Assembly (NCBI GenBank): GCA_035472475.1
Contig: DATIPA010000151.1
Span: 1 to 40,217 of the forward strand
DNA: 40,217 bases
Source: JAFAXD01 sp035472475
GTDB lineage: Bacteria > Pseudomonadota > Alphaproteobacteria > Rhizobiales > Xanthobacteraceae
Reading direction: 5' to 3'
Below the pieces are notes generated by a model. That model worked only from the letters and a program-made list of their open reading frames with translations. It was not told the origin of the DNA and searched no databases. Below are positions 9,188-16,301 of this stretch, one piece after another. Within the stretch, counting starts at the first letter, position 1; every line of letters starts with the position of its first letter. The position numbers and the translations under genes were made by a program.

Positions 9188-10708
9188 ATGCGCTCCAATC
9201 TGCTTCACACCGCCACAGTCGCTGCAATCTTATTGGCATTTCTTGCATCGACGGGCCCCAGCCGTGCCGGCGAAGGGCCGAAAGAGCTTGCCTACCAGGT
9301 GGTCGACCGCAACGCCGACCAAATGGCCAAGATCGGAGACTCGATCTACTACTTCGCCGAACTCGGCATGCAGGAGTTCGAGAGCGCGAAGCTTTTGCGA
9401 GATACGCTGCAGGCAGCCGGCTTTACAGTCGAGCTCGGCGGCGCCGGTATGCCGACCAACGTCTGGGCCAAATGGGGCAGCGGCAAGCCGGTGATTGCAA
9501 TCGTCACCGAGGTCGATGCGCTGCAGGAAGGCTCGCAGACACCCGGCGAATTCGAGCACAAGCCCCTGGTCGAGGGCGCGCCCGGCCATATGGAAGGGCA
9601 CAACACCCACGGCGGCGTTGCCACCACGGCCGCGTTCGCGGTCAAGGAAGCGATGACACGCTACAACATTCCGGGCACCGTCGTAGTGTCGTTCGGGCCC
9701 GCCGAGGAGCAAATCCTCAGCCGGCCATTCCTGGTGCGTGCCGGCTATTTCAAAGACGTTGACGGGGCCATCATCCTCCACATCGGCGACAATTCCTCGA
9801 CCGGCTACGGGCTGCAGAACTATGCCGCGATCAGCTCGAAGTTCACCTTCCACGGCCGCACCGCGCACGGCGCCATCAATCCGTGGGACGGCAAGGACGC
9901 GGTTGACGCCGTCGAGCTGATGGATATCGGCTTCGACAAGCTGCGCGAGCATCTGCGTCCTACCTATCGGGCCCACCGCACGATCAGCATGGGCGGACTG
10001 CAACCGAATATCATTCCCGATACCGGACAGATCTGGTGGTACGTCCGCGACGCCAACGGTCCCGACGCAAAAGCGACCTACGACAAGCTGGTCAAAATCG
10101 CTGAAGGTGCCGCGCTCATGACCGGCACCACGTTCGACATGGAGTACGTCGCCTCGGCCTGGCCGCAGCTCGGCAACAAGGCGATTGCGGCGGCTGTTCA
10201 GAACAACATCGACACCATCGGGTTGCCGCAGTGGACGCCGGACGAAGTCGCCTTCGCCAAGGCTTTTCAGCACGCGCGCCAGGTGAAGGAAGTCGGGCTG
10301 AACACCAAACCGACACCGCTCGGGCAACGGCCGCAGTCGACGTCGTCCAACGACAATGGCGACGTGACCTGGAACGTGCCGACCGGTCTCATGGCGTTCC
10401 CGGCCAGCGTGCCGGGGATCACCTATCATCACTGGGCCGCGGCGGTGACGCCGACCAGCACAATCGCCCACAAAGGCATGGTGGTCGGCGCAAAGGTGCT
10501 GGCCGCCTCCGTGCTCGACCTCATGACCTCGGCGGAGCTGCGCGCGCAGGCGCAGGCCCAGTTCGAGGACGACACCAAGGAGACCAAATACTTCTCGCTG
10601 TTGCCGCCCGACGCCAAGCCGCCGCTCGATCTCAACAGGGCGATGATGGAAAAATACCGGCCGGCGATGAGCACGTTCTATCTCAACGCGACGCCGCGGC
10701 TGCAATAG
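9188..10708 (+). CDS. Exported M20-family amidohydrolase, AbgB-like
   Basis: 506 aa from ATG 9188, which has GAGG 7 nt upstream; an in-frame ATG at 9167 is the alternative. A Sec signal peptide (residues ~1-27) makes this an exported member of a mostly cytoplasmic family. Metal-site motifs of the M20 dizinc family are present: TEVDAL (107-112), GHNTHGG (137-143) and PAEE (171-174). A dimerisation domain follows (KFTFHGRTAHGAINPWDGKDA). The closest named relative by pattern is the p-aminobenzoyl-glutamate hydrolase subunit AbgB, whose late SSNDNGDVTW-type motif is present. It should hydrolyse an amide bond of an N-acyl amino acid or similar. It follows a Bug receptor, so periplasmic hydrolysis and capture may be coupled. 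Confidence 0.88.
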   Translation: MRSNLLHTATVAAILLAFLASTGPSRAGEGPKELAYQVVDRNADQMAKIGDSIYYFAELGMQEFESAKLLRDTLQAAGFTVELGGAGMPTNVWAKWGSGKPVIAIVTEVDALQEGSQTPGEFEHKPLVEGAPGHMEGHNTHGGVATTAAFAVKEAMTRYNIPGTVVVSFGPAEEQILSRPFLVRAGYFKDVDGAIILHIGDNSSTGYGLQNYAAISSKFTFHGRTAHGAINPWDGKDAVDAVELMDIGFDKLREHLRPTYRAHRTISMGGLQPNIIPDTGQIWWYVRDANGPDAKATYDKLVKIAEGAALMTGTTFDMEYVASAWPQLGNKAIAAAVQNNIDTIGLPQWTPDEVAFAKAFQHARQVKEVGLNTKPTPLGQRPQSTSSNDNGDVTWNVPTGLMAFPASVPGITYHHWAAAVTPTSTIAHKGMVVGAKVLAASVLDLMTSAELRAQAQAQFEDDTKETKYFSLLPPDAKPPLDLNRAMMEKYRPAMSTFYLNATPRLQ

Positions 10709-10714
10709 CCGCGG
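10694..10714. terminator. GC-rich hairpin between convergent genes
   Basis: A perfect 8-bp stem, CCGCGGCT (10694-10701) with AGCCGCGG (10707-10714) and loop GCAAT, overlaps the stop of the M20 hydrolase and ends one base before the stop of the leftward permease gene. There is no T-tract on either side, so it is not a canonical intrinsic terminator. It may still separate the convergent transcripts or protect their 3' ends. Confidence 0.4.
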
Positions 10715-11611
10715 TCAGCGGTTGCCGAGCACGGAGCCACGTCCCGCGAGCACCGGGATTGCAAGCATCGCGATCACGAACAGGCCCGTCAACAGCTTCA
10801 AGTCGGATGGCTGGAGGCCCAGGGCAAGCGCAAAGCTCACGATCTGATAGTAGATGACAGCGCCGATAACCGGTGCTGCCAGTTGGCGCCCGAGCGTCGC
10901 GCGACCGATGAGTTGTTCGCCGACAATGACCGATGCGAGCCCGTTGACCAGGACGCCGAACCCCATGCTGACGTCCGCGAACGCCTGGTTCTGCGCCAGC
11001 AGCGCGCCCGCTAGCGCTGACAGCGCGCCGGCCAGCCCGAGGCCCAGCAACGTATAGCGGGCGACCGAAATGCCCTGTGCGCGTGCCATGCTCTGGCTGG
11101 CGCCGACCGCGCGCAAGGCCATGCCGATTTCGGTTTGAAAGAACCAATAGAGTGCCAGCAGAACCGCAATCAACAGGAACACAACCAGCGCAATCCTCGC
11201 CGCCAGGTTGCCGGTCATAGCTCCCAGCAGATTGTCGAACAGGGTCGAATAGGCAAACAGCGCGATGTTGGGCTTGCCCATCACCCGGATGTTGATGCTG
11301 AACAACATCGTCAGCACCAGAATGCCGCACAACAGCGTGTTGAGGCGGAGCCACAGGTGCAGCGATGCGGTCGCAAGCCCGGCCAGCGCGCCGGCGCAAA
11401 GTGCCGCCAGCGTCGCAATCCACGGATCGACTCGCGCCGCGATCAGCGCTGCCGCGACGCAGCCACCGAATGGAAACGAGCCCTCGACGGTGAGATCAGG
11501 AAACGACAGCAGGCGAAATGGAATCATGATGCCGAGCGCCGCGAACGCGTAGATCACGCTCTGCATCAGAGTCACCGGGACAAGATTGATATAGGCGTAG
11601 ATGATCGACAT
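10715..11611 (-). CDS. ABC transporter permease, TrpY/COG4120 type
   Basis: 298 aa, highly hydrophobic with about eight membrane segments and no signal peptide. Features of the branched-chain-type permease fold are visible: the early SFPDLTVEGSFPFGG segment, shared by COG4120 permeases paired with COG2984 receptors, and the coupling-loop region FFQTEIGMALRAVGASQSMARAQGI. The ATG at 11611 lies 13 nt after the ATPase stop; a longer frame back to 11680 would overlap the ATPase gene and lacks hydrophobic character at its start. It forms the membrane channel of the system with the ATPase at 11625 and the receptor at 12585. In streptococci this gene trio (TrpXYZ) imports tryptophan; kynureninase nearby fits an aromatic amino-acid-related ligand. 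Confidence 0.88.
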   Translation of the reverse strand: MSIIYAYINLVPVTLMQSVIYAFAALGIMIPFRLLSFPDLTVEGSFPFGGCVAAALIAARVDPWIATLAALCAGALAGLATASLHLWLRLNTLLCGILVLTMLFSINIRVMGKPNIALFAYSTLFDNLLGAMTGNLAARIALVVFLLIAVLLALYWFFQTEIGMALRAVGASQSMARAQGISVARYTLLGLGLAGALSALAGALLAQNQAFADVSMGFGVLVNGLASVIVGEQLIGRATLGRQLAAPVIGAVIYYQIVSFALALGLQPSDLKLLTGLFVIAMLAIPVLAGRGSVLGNR

Positions 11612-11624
11612 CGCCCGCTCCACC

Positions 11625-12401
11625 CTATCCGAGCAGCATCCGGTCGCTGGCGAGATGAAAGCGATGAACGAGGCGATCAACTGTCAGCGCCGCCTTTTCA
11701 TCGTCGCGCGCCTCAAACACGATGCGGCCCTCATTCATCATGATCAGGCGGTTCCCGTAGTGCAGTGCGTGCTGCATGTTGTGCGTCACCATCAAGGTAG
11801 TGAGATGATCGCGTGCCACAGCCTGTGTCGTCGCCTGCATCACGACGTCGGCGGTCTTGGGATCGAGGGCGGCCGTATGCTCGTCGAGCAAAAATAGTTT
11901 GGGGGTCGTGAGGACTGCCATGACCAGCGCGAGCGACTGGCGCTGACCGCCAGACAGGAGTTCGACCTTCTGGCCCAGACGTTCCTCAAGGCCAAGTCCG
12001 ATCGCGGCGAGCCGTTCGCGATACCGCCGCCGCGCCGTTGACGAAAGACCAAGCCGAAGGCTGTTGCGGGACGCGCGGCGCTCGGCAAGCGCCATGTTTT
12101 CCTCGATCGTCATCGGCCCCGCGGTACCGACGGAAGGATCCTGGAAGACCCGCGCGATCGCCGCCGCGCGTCGATGAGTCGGCTCGGCGGTTACATCGCA
12201 GCCGTCAACTTCAATGCGCCCCGAATCGATTCGCACTTCGCCCGCAATCGCGTTGAGCAACGTGCTCTTGCCCGCCCCGTTGCTGCCGATCACAACCGCG
12301 AAATCGCCAGCCGCGAGGCTGAGCGTCACATCTGCCAGGGCGACACGCTGGTTCGGCGTTCCGGGGTGGAACGCCCTGCGCAGCGCGCGCGCGTCAAGCA
12401 T
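11625..12401 (-). CDS. ABC transporter ATP-binding protein, TrpZ/COG1101 type
   Basis: 258 aa with all nucleotide-binding motifs: Walker A GSNGAGKST, Q-loop region VFQDPS, signature LSGGQRQSLAL, Walker B LFLLDEHTAALDP and the switch His in VTHNMQHAL. The HTAALDP variant of the Walker B/D-loop is common in this uncharacterised COG1101 branch. It energises the permease encoded 13 nt downstream. No strong ribosome site precedes the ATG at 12401. The receptor gene ends 183 nt upstream, and two large hairpins fill that gap, so its expression may be uncoupled from the receptor's. Confidence 0.92.
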   Translation of the reverse strand: MLDARALRRAFHPGTPNQRVALADVTLSLAAGDFAVVIGSNGAGKSTLLNAIAGEVRIDSGRIEVDGCDVTAEPTHRRAAAIARVFQDPSVGTAGPMTIEENMALAERRASRNSLRLGLSSTARRRYRERLAAIGLGLEERLGQKVELLSGGQRQSLALVMAVLTTPKLFLLDEHTAALDPKTADVVMQATTQAVARDHLTTLMVTHNMQHALHYGNRLIMMNEGRIVFEARDDEKAALTVDRLVHRFHLASDRMLLG

Positions 12402-12423
12402 GTCCGCTGGTCCGAAACATGCT

Positions 12424-12498
12424 CTAGTGTCCCGATTCCGAAGTTCGCCACACCTTGCAGCACACCTGACGCGAACTTCGGAATCGAAAGGACACTAG
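12424..12498. repeat. Long palindromic repeat, hairpin 1 (REP-like)
   Basis: The left arm is CTAGTGTCC (12424-12432) followed by CGATTCCGAAGTTCGC (12433-12448). The right arm is GCGAACTTCGGAATCG (12471-12486), then AAA, then GGACACTAG (12490-12498). This makes a 25-bp stem with a 3-nt bulge and a 22-nt loop containing TTGCAGCAC. It lies between receptor and ATPase genes of one ABC operon. The left arm recurs exactly at 25344-25368. The structure is directly visible; the REP-like role is inferred. Confidence 0.85.
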
Positions 12499-12511
12499 CG
12501 AATCTATGATT

Positions 12512-12588
12512 CTAGTACCCCTTTGAACCCGAAGTTCGCATTCGGGCTCGCGGCACATTGTGTGCGAACTTCGGGTTCGGGGCACTAG
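12512..12588. repeat. Long palindromic repeat, hairpin 2 (REP-like)
   Basis: The left arm is CTAGTACCCC (12512-12521), TTT, GAACCCGAAGTTCGCA (12525-12540). The right arm is TGCGAACTTCGGGTTC (12563-12578), then GGGGCACTAG (12579-12588). The inner 16 bp pair perfectly; the outer 10 bp contain one mismatch; the loop is 22 nt with CGCGGCAC. Arms differ from hairpin 1 but share the core CCGAAGTTCGC, the CTAG ends and the bulge position. The right arm overlaps the receptor stop codon at 12585-12587. Confidence 0.85.
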
Positions 12589-13556
12589 TCGATCACGCAG
12601 TTGCAGTCGGCGAGCGCAGCCGGCAACGTCTTGCCGGCGGCCTTCAGGCGCTTCGCACTGATGACGGGCGTGTGATCGGCCGGCGTGGGCTTGTAGTTGG
12701 CGAGCTCCGTCGACTTGGCGCCATTGAGGATCTGCGCGGCGAGCAGCCCGGCATTGTAACCGACCTTGTTCCAGGACACCGACATGGCGGCAAGGACCAC
12801 GCCTTCCTGCACGCCCGGCGGCGACGAACTGATCACCGGAATGCCCATCCGCTCGGCGCTCGAAGCAATCGCCGGCAATGCCGGCATCAGCAGGCTTGAG
12901 GGAATCGCATAGATGAAATCGACGCCCTGCAGGGCGTTCGTGCGCGCTGCGATGTCGTTCACCGAATCGACGCTGACCGCCCGGAACTCGACATTCTTGG
13001 CCTTGGCCGCCGCCTCGGCCAGGTTCTTGCCGGTCACGTCGTTGGCGTCGCCCGGGTTGTAGAGCACGCCGAACGATTTGACGTCGCCGAGCAGCTTGCG
13101 CGCAAAATCGATCACAGTCTCGGTCGACTGCATGTTGGACGCGCCGACGAAGCGCGCCGAGCCGTGCTGCCAGTCGGGAACGAGCCCGGCCGCGACCGGG
13201 TCGGTTACCGGCGCAAACACGATCGGGATCGACTGATCGCGCACAAGCTTCACCGCAGCCTGCGTCATCGGCGTCGTAACCGTCAGCATCAGATCGGGCT
13301 TGGTGGCTTCGAGCTTCGACAACACCTGCGGAACAAGCGATGGGTCGAAATTACAGTCGCTGTAGTCGTAGCTGACGGTCTTGCCTTCGACGAAGCCTTT
13401 GTCGGCGAGCGCCTGCTTGAACCCGTCGATGACCTGCTGCAACGACGCGTGCGGGCCGAAACTGGCGATTGCAACCCTTTTCATATCGGCCGCCGGGCTG
13501 CGCGTCGCACCCAGCGCAAGGGCCACAAGGGCTGCGGCCAACACCATCCGTTTCAT
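12585..13556 (-). CDS. ABC transporter substrate-binding protein, TrpX/COG2984 type
   Basis: 323 aa. A Sec or lipoprotein-like signal (MKRMVLAAALVALALGATRSPAA) leads into a type I periplasmic binding fold of the PF04392 family: RVAIASFGPHASLQQVIDGFKQAL, IPIVFAPVTDPVAAGLV, FGVLYNPGDAND and a SSPPGVQEGVVLAAMS segment. The ATG at 13556 has AAGGAG about 7 nt upstream; the frame is open back to 13781, but that part overlaps the preceding gene and is not conserved-looking. The family includes TrpX, the tryptophan receptor of streptococci, although many members have unknown ligands. Kynureninase 0.9 kb away makes tryptophan, kynurenine or anthranilate plausible. The protein ends with CNCVID; the Cys pair is unusual. 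Confidence 0.9.
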   Translation of the reverse strand: MKRMVLAAALVALALGATRSPAADMKRVAIASFGPHASLQQVIDGFKQALADKGFVEGKTVSYDYSDCNFDPSLVPQVLSKLEATKPDLMLTVTTPMTQAAVKLVRDQSIPIVFAPVTDPVAAGLVPDWQHGSARFVGASNMQSTETVIDFARKLLGDVKSFGVLYNPGDANDVTGKNLAEAAAKAKNVEFRAVSVDSVNDIAARTNALQGVDFIYAIPSSLLMPALPAIASSAERMGIPVISSSPPGVQEGVVLAAMSVSWNKVGYNAGLLAAQILNGAKSTELANYKPTPADHTPVISAKRLKAAGKTLPAALADCNCVID

Positions 13557-13626
13557 CAGAAACTCCTTCGCGTTTTGTTGGCGCATGATGCCTTCCAAAG
13601 TCGCTAGCGACTTCTCGGGATCATGC

Positions 13627-14415
13627 CTATAGAAAATCCAATGTCGGCCCTCCACCTGTGGCTTTGAGCACGGAGCGCAGCGTGGATGCGAACATCTCCG
13701 TACCCGACACGCCGACCATCGGCTGCCGCTTGGTGATTGCAAGATACGAGCCGTCCGTCCCTGTCGCCTCGACTTCGGCAACCGCGTGGTCGAGCGCCGG
13801 ATCGGCGATCATGCGGCCGCGGCAACGATCAAGCCCGACGGTCGCGAGCGCACAAGTCACCATGGTGTTGACGTTGCGCGGAAACAGCGGCGCGATCTGG
13901 CGGACCGGCCCGTCGAAAATGACGGTTTCGCTCGTAATGTCCTGGGCGCGCCATTTCACCGCGGAAAGGTCGATGTTGTCCGGGTGCTTGCGAAACGTGA
14001 TGGTCACGTCGCGCCACATGTGGCGCCACGCAATGAGCGCATCGGTCCCTACCAACGCGCCCCGCGGAACGATCAACCGGCGGCCACTGCGTTCGGCGGT
14101 CGCAACCAGCTGTTCGCGCAGCGTATCATCGGCGAGCGCGGTGACCGATGCTGGCATGTAATCGCAGGATTGCAGAAACGCCGCCGCATGCGTCCGACTG
14201 ATATCCGGGTGCGCCGCCTCGACGATCAGATCCGGCGCGTGCCGCGCAAAATCGGCGAGATCGTCAAGAACGAGGGTCTTAGGCACGCTCGCGATCTTAT
14301 CGGAGGATCGATTCCAGACGAAGGCAATCTCAAGCGCTTCGTATTCCGAGCCGGCGATCGCCCGATAAAGCCCAGCTCCAATGAAGCCGAAGCCAACGAG
14401 CCCAACCCGAACCAT
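13627..14415 (-). CDS. Aspartate dehydrogenase-like (NadX/ASPDH family) oxidoreductase
   Basis: 262 aa. A Rossmann motif (VGLVGFGFIGAGLYRAI) starts the NAD(P)-binding domain; the C-terminal aspartate-dehydrogenase domain (DUF108) shows FPRNVNTMVTCALA and DPALDHAVAEVEATG, the latter containing the family's conserved His. The family oxidises L-aspartate to iminoaspartate, a quinolinate/NAD precursor, or runs reductively. ATG 14415 has GGAGG 5 nt upstream and is preferred to GTG 14421. It is first in a leftward set with the ABC genes (70 nt to the receptor) and divergent from kynureninase (76 nt). Both NadX and kynureninase can feed quinolinate, so an NAD link competes with a catabolic role. Substrate specificity is unproven. 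Confidence 0.8.
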   Translation of the reverse strand: MVRVGLVGFGFIGAGLYRAIAGSEYEALEIAFVWNRSSDKIASVPKTLVLDDLADFARHAPDLIVEAAHPDISRTHAAAFLQSCDYMPASVTALADDTLREQLVATAERSGRRLIVPRGALVGTDALIAWRHMWRDVTITFRKHPDNIDLSAVKWRAQDITSETVIFDGPVRQIAPLFPRNVNTMVTCALATVGLDRCRGRMIADPALDHAVAEVEATGTDGSYLAITKRQPMVGVSGTEMFASTLRSVLKATGGGPTLDFL

Positions 14416-14491
14416 ATCCACCTCCGTAGCCGCACCACGCTATCGGAGGCGACCGTTTTTTTCTATATCACGGGTCGAGACGGAGACCACC

Positions 14492-15730
14492 ATGAAACAA
14501 CAATTCGCGCGCGCGGCGTTCGTAGCGAAGGACGCGTCCGACCCGCTGCGCAGATATCGCGCTGCATTCGTGATCCCAGAGGGAATGGTCTATCTCGACG
14601 GCAATTCTCTGGGCATGCTGCCGCATGCCTGTGCAGCGCGCGCCCGCCAGGTGGTCGAGGAGGAGTGGGGACGCACGCTGATCTCAAGCTGGAATGAGCA
14701 CGGCTGGATCGATCTGCCGCTGCGGATCGGCGGCAAAATCGCCCCGCTGATTGGCGCTGATGCCGACGAAGTCGTGGTGTGCGATTCGGTCTCCGTGAAC
14801 CTGTTCAAGGTCTTGGCCAGCGCCGTCGCCATGCGGCCGGGCCGGCGCGCGATCATCACCAACGACGACAATTTTCCGACCGATGTCTACATTGCGGAAG
14901 GCTTGTGCGGGCTCCTTGGCGCAAATTATGAACTGCGCTTTGCCTCGCCTGCAACCGTCGAGCGCGCGCTCGACAGCGACGTTGTCGCGGTCAGTTTCAG
15001 CCATGTCGACTACAAGACTGCCCGCATCGAGGACATGGCGGCCATCACAGCGAAGGTGCAGTCTGCCGGCGCGCTTGCAATCTGGGATCTAAGCCACAGC
15101 GCGGGTGCGCTGCCAGTCGACGTGAACGGCGCGCGGGCCGATTTTGCCGTCGGGTGCGGGTACAAATATCTCAACGGAGGGCCGGGTGCGCCTGCGTTCC
15201 TGTTTGCGGCGCGGCGGCACCACGCCGACATGCGGCAACCGTTGTCCGGCTGGCTTGGGCATGCGGCGCCTTTTGCGTTTGGAAGTCGTTATGCGCCAGC
15301 GGCCGGGATCGCCCGCATGATCACCGGCACGCCGCCCGTCGTTTCGATGGCGTTGCTCGAGCCCGCGGTCGCCATTGTGGCCGAAGCCGGAATTGAGCGG
15401 GTGCGCGCCAAATCAAAGGAGATGACGAACCTCCTGATCGAGTTGGTTGCGCGCGAGTGCCCCGATCTAGAGCTCGCCTCGCCGACCGATGCGAACCTGC
15501 GGGGTAGTCACGTGATTTTTGCGCACCCGGAAGGATACGCGATCGTGCAGGCGCTCAAGGCCCGCGGCGTGATCGGCGACTTCCGCGCGCCGCACTTCGT
15601 CCGCCTCGGGATCGCACCGCTTTATTTGTCCTATGTAGAGCTGTGGGACGCGGTGGGGCGCCTGAAGCAGATCATGGATGCGCGCGAATGGGACCAGGAA
15701 CGATTTCGAGTCCGCGCGGCTGTGACCTAG
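14492..15730 (+). CDS. kynU: Kynureninase
   Basis: 412 aa, close to the usual ~416. A PLP fold-type I enzyme that hydrolyses L-kynurenine to anthranilate plus alanine (or the 3-hydroxy form to 3-hydroxyanthranilate). Visible motifs: YLDGNSLGMLP near the N-terminus, SSWNEHGWIDLPLRIG (60s-70s), TNDDNFPTDVY (phosphate/PLP region), WDLSHSAGALPVDV and the Schiff-base motif GCGYKYLNGGPG with Lys225. ATG 14492 has a GGAG 7 nt upstream. It stands alone on the plus strand with no kynA or kynB in the window, so kynurenine must come from elsewhere in the genome or from outside the cell. Its anthranilate product fits the CoA-dependent cluster 11 kb downstream. Confidence 0.95.
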   Translation: MKQQFARAAFVAKDASDPLRRYRAAFVIPEGMVYLDGNSLGMLPHACAARARQVVEEEWGRTLISSWNEHGWIDLPLRIGGKIAPLIGADADEVVVCDSVSVNLFKVLASAVAMRPGRRAIITNDDNFPTDVYIAEGLCGLLGANYELRFASPATVERALDSDVVAVSFSHVDYKTARIEDMAAITAKVQSAGALAIWDLSHSAGALPVDVNGARADFAVGCGYKYLNGGPGAPAFLFAARRHHADMRQPLSGWLGHAAPFAFGSRYAPAAGIARMITGTPPVVSMALLEPAVAIVAEAGIERVRAKSKEMTNLLIELVARECPDLELASPTDANLRGSHVIFAHPEGYAIVQALKARGVIGDFRAPHFVRLGIAPLYLSYVELWDAVGRLKQIMDAREWDQERFRVRAAVT

Positions 15731-15780
15731 AACCGAATGATCGCGCAGTCACACCCGCACTTCAACGAGCCCGTCGGTAA

Positions 15781-16196
15781 ATGAACATGTCAGCTTCGCC
15801 GTACCTGTTGGCTGTGCTTGTCGGCCTGTGGATCTCCCCCGCGGCGGCCCAAACCGACGCGCCTAACAATATGCTGACGGCGGCTGGCTTCGTGGTCAAA
15901 TATCCGGACACGCCGGAGAAGCAGGAGATCTTTAACTTCCTGCCGCCGAACCGGCTGGTGAAGCGTCGGAGGAGCGGTAAGGTTACTATGTCTATGCCGA
16001 CCCTGGCGGATGTGGTTGCGCTTATGTCGGCTCGCCCAACGCCTACGCGAACTACCGGAATGGCGGTTTCCGCGATCGTGACAACAACGATCGCGTCGTT
16101 TCCGAGATGATGCGCGACATGGATCAGGACGACGCACCGGAACAGCCCGGGTCGCCGAACGGCTTGGACTACATCTTCGGCGGCGCCGATTTCTGA
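15781..16196 (+). pseudogene. Small exported protein interrupted by a -1 frameshift
   Basis: The first frame (15781-15983) encodes a signal peptide (MNMSASPYLLAVLVGLWISP, cleavage near AAAQ) and MLTAAGFVVKYPDTPEK, FNFLPPNRLVKRRRSGK. The sense then jumps to another frame at 15984, reading YYVYADPGGCGCAYVGSPN, AYANYRN and an Asp-rich tail ending LDYIFGGADF at a TGA at 16194-16196. Inserting one base between 15983 and 15984 would join the halves as RSGKVYYVYADP, about 138 residues. The pattern recalls small exported proteins of unknown function in Bradyrhizobium relatives (recollection, not a search). The gene is either a recent pseudogene or carries a sequencing error. Without the repair, translation would run to 16110 with an unrelated tail. 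Confidence 0.7.
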
Positions 16197-16301
16197 TCCA
16201 ACTTTCAGCCAGGGTTCCCCCATCCGCTCCCATGGGCGTTGCCTAACCGTCATCGCGAGCGCATGCTGGCAGCAAGAATAAGTATTGCTGGGAGGACAGC
16301 C

